This document shows positions 59,295 to 64,000 of a stretch of 64,000 nucleotides of DNA, in pieces (the first letter of the stretch is position 1; the number at the start of each line of letters is the position of its first letter). The notes under the pieces were generated by a model. The model ran no database searches. It had not been told where the DNA came from and saw only the letters and a program-made list of their open reading frames with translations. Both the position numbers and the translations under genes were made by a program. Source of the DNA: VFMC01 sp044238435 (GTDB lineage: Bacteria; Actinomycetota; Acidimicrobiia; Acidimicrobiales; Ilumatobacteraceae); assembly GCA_044238435.1 (NCBI GenBank), contig JBIIDH010000002.1:25260-89259 (forward strand). Reading direction: 5' to 3'.

Positions 59295-60224
59295 GTGACC
59301 CGGATTCGATCGACGTTCGCGTTGGTGCTGGCCAGCGCGGTGGTGTTCGGCGCGTGTGGCGACGACGACGGCTCGTCCGACGCCAGTGTCCCCGTGGTGG
59401 GCGCCACCATCAACGTGGTCGCCACCGAGCAGCCCGAGAGCCGTCTGCTGGCCGAGATCTACGCCCAGGGCCTCGAGAACGCGGGCTTCCGCATCGGCCG
59501 CAAGGACCCGGTGGCCGACCGCGCCGCGGCGTACCAGAAGTTGGTCGACGACAGTGCCCAGTTCACGCCCGAGTTCGCCAGCAGCCTGCTGTCGTTCCTG
59601 TCGGCCGAGCAGGGCAAGGACGTGCCCGCTGTTGCCGGCACCACCGAGACGGTCACTGCGCTGAACGACCTGCTGCCCGACTCGCTGGTCATCGGCGACC
59701 CGTCGCCCGTGTCGACCACCGGCTCGATCGCCTGCAGCACCGCTGCCGTCGACCAGTACGGCTTGAAGACCATCGGCGATCTGGCCGAGCACGCTGCTGA
59801 GGTGCGCATCGCCGGCCCGGCCGGGTTCGACGCCGCCACGCCCTGGGGTCTCGTCGGCTACGGCGCGGTGTACGGCACCGAGTTCACCCAGTTCGTCGAA
59901 GCGCCCACCGATGGTGTGGCGGAGGCCATCACGTCCGGCAAGGCCGACTGCGGAGCGCTGCACGCCACCGACCCGGCCGTGGTGCTCGACGGCCTGCTCC
60001 CCCTCGTCGACGACCGCAAGGCGGTGCCCGACGACCTCACCGTGCCGCTCATGTCGGCCGTGGCTGCCTCGCCCGAGGTGCTGGCCACCATCAGCCAGAT
60101 CGATGCCACCCTGACCACCGATGTCATCCGCGCCCTGCTCGTGAAGGTCGAGCAGAGCGGCGGGTCCTACGACGTCGTTGCGAACGACTATCTTGCGGCT
60201 CAGTCGAAGGGCGCTGCCGGCTGA
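59295..60224 (+). CDS. Glycine betaine/osmolyte-type ABC substrate-binding lipoprotein
   Basis: 309 residues. Short signal with lipobox FGAC (C21), then an OpuAC/OpuCC-like body: ESRLLAEIYAQGLENAGF, QFTPEFASSLLSFL and SGKADCGALHATDP. GAGGAGG (59282-59288) sits 6 nt before GTG 59295, deciding the start over upstream ATG codons. No OpuB-type permease or ATPase is adjacent; the next two genes form an exporter, so this lipoprotein probably works with partners elsewhere. Confidence 0.78.
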   Translation: MTRIRSTFALVLASAVVFGACGDDDGSSDASVPVVGATINVVATEQPESRLLAEIYAQGLENAGFRIGRKDPVADRAAAYQKLVDDSAQFTPEFASSLLSFLSAEQGKDVPAVAGTTETVTALNDLLPDSLVIGDPSPVSTTGSIACSTAAVDQYGLKTIGDLAEHAAEVRIAGPAGFDAATPWGLVGYGAVYGTEFTQFVEAPTDGVAEAITSGKADCGALHATDPAVVLDGLLPLVDDRKAVPDDLTVPLMSAVAASPEVLATISQIDATLTTDVIRALLVKVEQSGGSYDVVANDYLAAQSKGAAG

Positions 60225-60246
60225 GCCGGCGGCGAAGGGGGCGGAC

Positions 60247-61158
60247 ATGGCGGTGGTGGTCGAGGGCCTCACCAAGCGCTACGGCGCGAAGGTGGCGGTC
60301 GGGAACCTCAGCTTCGATGTGCAACCCGGTGTGGTCACCGGGTTCCTCGGGCCGAACGGTTCGGGAAAGAGCACGACGATGCGGTGCATGATCGGCCTCG
60401 ACCAGCCCAATGCTGGTCGGGCAATGTTCCAGGGCAAGGCCTACGCCGCGCTCGCCAAGCCGCTGCACGAGGTGGGCGTGCTGCTCGACGCCGGGTACGT
60501 GCACCCGGGCCGTAGCGGCCGCAACCATCTGCGCTGGATGGCGGCATCGAACGGCATCTCGTTGAAGCGGGCCGACGAGATGCTCGAGCTCGTCGGCCTC
60601 TCCGCAGTCGCCGGCAAGACGCTACGCACTTATTCGCTCGGCATGAAGCAGCGCCTCGGTCTGGCCGGTGTGCTGCTGGGCGACCCGCACACCATCATCC
60701 TCGACGAGCCGGCCAACGGCCTCGACCCCGAAGGCATCCGCTGGATCCGCGACATGCTCACCTACCAGGCGGGCCAGGGCAAGGCCGTGCTGGTGAGCAG
60801 CCACCTCATGTCGGAGATGGCGTTGATGGCCTCGGCCCTCGTGGTCATCGGCAAGGGTCAGCTCATCGATCAGACGACCGTGTCCGAGTTCGTCGGCCGG
60901 TACGGCGACCACTGGGTGCGTGCCGCCAGCCCGCGCGTGGCCACCCTGGCCGAGGCGCTCCGCGCTGCCGGTGCGCGCGTCGACTACATCGACGACACCA
61001 CGGTGACGGTGCACGGCGTCACCGCTGCCGAGGTGGGTGAGGCAGCGGCCCGCTCGAGCGTGGTGTTGCACGAGCTCACCAACGTCACCGGTTCACTCGA
61101 GGATGCGTTCCTCAAGGCCACGGCCGACGTGCAGGAGTACCAGGCGGGTGTGAAGTGA
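60247..61158 (+). CDS. ABC-2 type exporter ATPase
   Basis: 303 residues. Walker A GPNGSGKST, a signature motif TYSLGMKQRLGLAG, Walker B IILDEPANGLDPEG, H-loop SSHLMSEM; the C-terminal extension (about 215-303) is typical of DrrA/CcmA-like drug or natural-product exporters. The pattern GMKQRL replaces the usual LSGGQ, as is common in this subfamily. GAAGGGGG precedes the ATG. It pairs with the permease at 61158. Confidence 0.88.
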   Translation: MAVVVEGLTKRYGAKVAVGNLSFDVQPGVVTGFLGPNGSGKSTTMRCMIGLDQPNAGRAMFQGKAYAALAKPLHEVGVLLDAGYVHPGRSGRNHLRWMAASNGISLKRADEMLELVGLSAVAGKTLRTYSLGMKQRLGLAGVLLGDPHTIILDEPANGLDPEGIRWIRDMLTYQAGQGKAVLVSSHLMSEMALMASALVVIGKGQLIDQTTVSEFVGRYGDHWVRAASPRVATLAEALRAAGARVDYIDDTTVTVHGVTAAEVGEAAARSSVVLHELTNVTGSLEDAFLKATADVQEYQAGVK

Positions 61159-61925
61159 TGAGCGTTCTGCGCAGCGAATGGATCAAGACCCGCACCATCC
61201 GGATGAACTGGGTGCTGTTCATCATCGCTGTCGTCTTCCCGCTGGTGGTGGCCGGGCTGTTCGCAGGCTTCAGCGACACCGAGAATCTGTTTGCTCTCGA
61301 CCAGTTCCGGCTCGTCAGCGGCGGCATCATCATCACGTCGATGCTGCTGGGCGTCATCGGCGCCACCAGCATCACCGGCGAGTACGGCTTCAACACCATC
61401 CGGCCCACCTTCGCCGCCACGCCCCGCCGCGTGCGCGTCGTCACAGCGAAGGCCATCGTCGCCGCGGCGGTGGCTCTGGTCGTGGGTGTGGTGGTGACGG
61501 TCGCCGGCCTCACCCTGGTGAACACGCTCGTCCGGTCGCGGGCCGATGCATCGGTGCCCGACAGCGCGCTCGACGTCACCTCGGTCGACGACTTCTTCGC
61601 GGCATCGCTGGGCATCGTCGTGTTCTGCGCCCTGCTCGGCCTGTTCGGGCTGGCGATCGGGCTCATCATCCACAGCACCCCCGCCGCGGTGGCGACGATC
61701 GTGCTGTGGCCGTTGTTGGTCGAGAACATCGTGGCGGCCATCCTCAGCGGCGTTGGTGTCGACAACCCGGGCAAGTGGATGCCGTATCAGGCAGGCACCA
61801 ACCTGTGGCAGGTGGGCGACTTCGACGGCACCCTCGGCCGATGGGGTGGCGGGTTGTACTTCGCCGGCGTCACCCTGGTGCTGTTCGTCCTGGGCACGTT
61901 CATCGTCAACCGTCGCGACGCCTGA
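61158..61925 (+). CDS. ABC-2 type permease
   Basis: 255 residues with about six membrane helices (starting at WVLFIIAVVFPLVVAGLF) and the SEWIKTRTIRMNW opening typical of ABC-2 permeases. Its ATG overlaps the ATPase stop by one nt (a GTG one codon upstream is possible). Together they form an exporter of unknown substrate. Confidence 0.85.
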   Translation: MSVLRSEWIKTRTIRMNWVLFIIAVVFPLVVAGLFAGFSDTENLFALDQFRLVSGGIIITSMLLGVIGATSITGEYGFNTIRPTFAATPRRVRVVTAKAIVAAAVALVVGVVVTVAGLTLVNTLVRSRADASVPDSALDVTSVDDFFAASLGIVVFCALLGLFGLAIGLIIHSTPAAVATIVLWPLLVENIVAAILSGVGVDNPGKWMPYQAGTNLWQVGDFDGTLGRWGGGLYFAGVTLVLFVLGTFIVNRRDA

Positions 61926-61929
61926 GCCC

Positions 61930-62604
61930 ATGCGCATCACCCTGCCCAGCGGCACTGCCGCGGAGATCGCCCACCCCGCCACCGGCGAAGCTCGTGGCGG
62001 CCTGGTCGTGGCCCCCGACATCTTCAGCCTGCGCCCGCTGTACGACGATCTCGTCGCCCGCCTGGCCACCGAGTGGCAGATGGTGGTGTGCGCCGTCGAG
62101 CCGTTCCCGGGTCGCACACTCGGCCCCGAGATCGAGCCGCGGTTCGCGGCCGTGCCCGAGATCGACGATCAGGCACACCTGCGCGACCTGCTCGAAGGCG
62201 CCGATGCGGTGGCCGCTGCGTTGCCGGCCGACGCACCCGTGGGGCTGCTCGGGTTCTGCCTCGGTGGGATGTACTGCCACAAGGCCAGCCGCAGCGACCG
62301 GTTCCACCGCATCGTCAGCTTCTACGGCATGATCCGGGTGCCCGAGGCGTGGCGCAGCCCCACCCAGGGCGAGCCGCTGCAGTACCTGGCTACGGGGCAT
62401 GCCGAGCGGGTGCTGGCCATCATCGGCGACCGCGACCATTACACGCCGCCGGCCGATGTGGAGGCGCTCGCCGCTGCCGGCGTCAGCGTGGTGCAGTACG
62501 CCGATGCCGAGCACGGCTTCGCCCACGACGCCTCGCGCCCGACTCATCGGGCCGACGATGCGGCCGACGCCTTCGCCCGCGCCAAGGCGTGGCTGCAGGC
62601 CTGA
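61930..62604 (+). CDS. Dienelactone hydrolase family protein
   Basis: 224 residues, alpha/beta-hydrolase fold. The nucleophile elbow is GFCLGG (Cys, as in dienelactone hydrolase), with GDRDHYTP for the acid and HGFAHD for the His. The family hydrolyses dienelactones or other esters. It lies 4 nt after the permease in the same direction, though its link to that exporter is not obvious. Confidence 0.82.
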   Translation: MRITLPSGTAAEIAHPATGEARGGLVVAPDIFSLRPLYDDLVARLATEWQMVVCAVEPFPGRTLGPEIEPRFAAVPEIDDQAHLRDLLEGADAVAAALPADAPVGLLGFCLGGMYCHKASRSDRFHRIVSFYGMIRVPEAWRSPTQGEPLQYLATGHAERVLAIIGDRDHYTPPADVEALAAAGVSVVQYADAEHGFAHDASRPTHRADDAADAFARAKAWLQA

Positions 62605-62613
62605 CGCAGTCGC

Positions 62614-63276
62614 TCAGCGCGAGCGGATCTCGAGGCTCTGGCGCTTGATGATGCGGTAGTGCCGCTCGTGCTGTTCCAGCCAGCCGAGGCGGATGAAGCT
62701 GGCAATGGCCTTGTTCACGCGTTCGCGTGAGGCGCCCACCATGCCGGCCAGTTCTTCCTGGGTGACGGGCAGTGTGAACTCGTCGGCGCCGTCGGACAGG
62801 TCGAGCAGGCGCTTGGCGGTGCGGCCGGTCACATCGAGGAACACGCTGTCGGCCAGGGTCTCGTCCATCGCGCGCAGACGCTGGGCGAGCAGGCGGGTGA
62901 CGCCCCACAGCATCGCCGGGCGGTCGCGGAACGCCTGGAGCACTGCGGTGTAGGGGACGCACAGCACTTCGGACGGCTCGAGCGCACGGGCCATGGCCGA
63001 GCGCGGACCGTCGTCGAGCATGGCCATCTCGCCGAACAATTCGCCCGCCTCCATCAGCGAGACCACGGTCTCGCGGCGATCGAACTCGTTCACCATCACG
63101 ATGGCCAGTCGGCCACGGGTGACGATGTAGAGGCAGTCGGCGGTGTCGCCCTCGCGGAACAGCACGTCGCCGCGGATGAGGACCCGCTCGGTGCCGCTGC
63201 CCGCGATGGTGGCAAGCACCTCCGGGTCTGCGTCGGCGAAGAAATCCGTCGATCCGAGAAGTGCTTCGTGGGCCAT
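62614..63276 (-). CDS. Crp/Fnr-family transcriptional regulator
   Basis: 220 residues. N-terminal cyclic-nucleotide-binding domain with GELFGEMAMLDDGPRSAMARAL, in which Glu, Arg and Ser match the phosphate/ribose contacts of cAMP-binding CRP; C-terminal winged helix with LAGMVGASRERVNKAIASF as recognition helix. No Cys cluster for an Fe-S centre, so not Fnr. It probably responds to a cyclic nucleotide. Starts 6 nt from the divergent ispD start. Confidence 0.88.
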   Translation of the reverse strand: MAHEALLGSTDFFADADPEVLATIAGSGTERVLIRGDVLFREGDTADCLYIVTRGRLAIVMVNEFDRRETVVSLMEAGELFGEMAMLDDGPRSAMARALEPSEVLCVPYTAVLQAFRDRPAMLWGVTRLLAQRLRAMDETLADSVFLDVTGRTAKRLLDLSDGADEFTLPVTQEELAGMVGASRERVNKAIASFIRLGWLEQHERHYRIIKRQSLEIRSR

Positions 63277-63282
63277 CGGGAG

Positions 63283-63990
63283 ATGACCGTACTACCCTCC
63301 AGCGTCGTGCCCCTCGCCGAGACCGAGATTGTGTGGACCATCGTGGTGGCCGGGGGTAGCGGCACGCGTTTCGGCAGGGCGAAGCAGTACGAACCCATCG
63401 GCGGGGTGCGGATGCTCGACCGTTCGGTGGCCATCGCTGCAGCAGCGAGTCATGGCGTGGTGGTGGTCGTACCGGCAGCTGATGTCGAGCGTGAGGCGGG
63501 CCTACAGGTGGGGCACCGGGTGGTGGCGGGAGGTTCCACGCGGAGCGAATCGGTGCGGGCCGGCCTGGCCGCCGTACCCGCCGACGCGACGGTGGTGTGC
63601 GTGCACGACGCAGCCCGACCCTTCGCCACCGATGCGGTGTTCGCAGCCGTGGTGGCCGCTGTATCGGCCGGGGCCGACGGCGCCATTCCGGGTGTGCCCG
63701 TGGCCGACACCATCAAGGTGGTCGATGCGGCGGGCGCCGTACTGCACACCCCCGACCGTGCGTCACTGATGGCGGTGCAGACTCCGCAGGCGTTCCGGGC
63801 CGGCGTGCTGCGCTCGGCGCACGGCGCCGGTGGGGAGGGCACCGACGACGCGGCACTGGTCGAGTCGATGGGTGGTGTGGTGCTGGTGGTGCCGGGCGAT
63901 GCGGGCAACCGCAAGATCACCCACGCCGACGATCTCGAGTGGGCCCGCGCCAGACTGTCGCCGCACGACGGCGACCCGGGAGAGTGGTGA
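63283..63990 (+). CDS. ispD: 2-C-methyl-D-erythritol 4-phosphate cytidylyltransferase
   Basis: 235 residues. VAGGSGTRFGRAKQYEPIGG is the CTP-binding loop, followed by VHDAARPF and NRKITHADDLEWA, all diagnostic for IspD. It makes CDP-methylerythritol in the non-mevalonate isoprenoid route, which also supplies undecaprenyl carrier for the glycan locus. ATG 63283 chosen; GTG 63307 is possible. Confidence 0.93.
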   Translation: MTVLPSSVVPLAETEIVWTIVVAGGSGTRFGRAKQYEPIGGVRMLDRSVAIAAAASHGVVVVVPAADVEREAGLQVGHRVVAGGSTRSESVRAGLAAVPADATVVCVHDAARPFATDAVFAAVVAAVSAGADGAIPGVPVADTIKVVDAAGAVLHTPDRASLMAVQTPQAFRAGVLRSAHGAGGEGTDDAALVESMGGVVLVVPGDAGNRKITHADDLEWARARLSPHDGDPGEW

Positions 63991-63991
63991 C

Positions 63992-64000
63992 ATGGCAGCG
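63992..64000 (+). CDS. Start of a further gene, cut by the window edge
   Basis: ATGGCAGCG follows the ispD stop by 1 nt, with GGGAGAG upstream as a possible ribosome-binding site. Three codons only; ispF is a common neighbour of ispD but cannot be identified here. Confidence 0.3.

Noticed and set aside
59265..59295. ATG 59265 or 59280 as the binding-lipoprotein start
   Set aside because: The GAGGAGG at 59282-59288 lies at ideal distance from GTG 59295 and would be inside the coding region for the earlier starts; the signal peptide also begins naturally there.

Overview
High-GC (roughly 70%) chromosomal DNA from an actinobacterium. GTG starts, 4-nt ATGA/GTGA overlaps inside operons, apparently leaderless promoters and a CsoR-controlled copper operon all fit Actinomycetota. 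An orphan EccC/EssC-like ATPase and two acyl-CoA dehydrogenases suggest the Acidimicrobiia; that placement is inference without any search. Coding density is very high: no gap between genes exceeds 300 bases (the longest is 55941-56220).

0-13 kb: end of an FGGY sugar kinase and a sphingosine-1-phosphate-lyase-like PLP enzyme; a NarL/DesK-type regulator-kinase pair; then two paralogous, unusual kinase/regulator pairs flanking a molybdate-type ABC operon (substrate-binding protein, ModB, ModC, PadR regulator) and a tRNA-Lys(UUU). The first pair also carries a small secreted protein made of two Cys-containing repeats.

13-19 kb: a protein with tandem SnoaL-like domains, then a copper operon (csoR, copZ, His-rich exported protein, copA) under a perfect palindromic operator, then a low-molecular-weight phosphatase homologue that has lost the catalytic Arg, and a HTH protein.

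19-27 kb: an FHA-FtsK/SpoIIIE three-ATPase protein (EccC/EssC-like, no ESX partners nearby), a fused [2Fe-2S]/molybdopterin hydroxylase of the XdhD/selenium-dependent type, and an acyl-CoA dehydrogenase.

27-56 kb: a surface-polysaccharide or glycan locus of about 29 kb: PglF/WbpM-like dehydratase, DegT aminotransferase, UDP-sugar dehydrogenase, GT-C membrane protein, flippase-type ABC exporter, a GT2-methyltransferase fusion, several GT4 enzymes (one fused to a GNAT domain), AsnB, a Wzz/BY-kinase, a candidate polymerase, an epimerase, a Wzb-like phosphatase, a NodB deacetylase, a PglC-type initiating phosphoglycosyltransferase, a PglD/NeuD-type acetyltransferase and a DUF4012 protein. Together they could make an N-acetylated 4-aminosugar-initiated glycan, elongate it, flip it and control chain length.

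56-64 kb: a Thr-rich anchored surface protein, a second acyl-CoA dehydrogenase, a duplicated 43-bp palindromic repeat, an SsnA-like amidohydrolase lacking its N-terminal part, an osmolyte-type binding lipoprotein, an ABC-2 exporter, a dienelactone hydrolase, a Crp/Fnr regulator and ispD.
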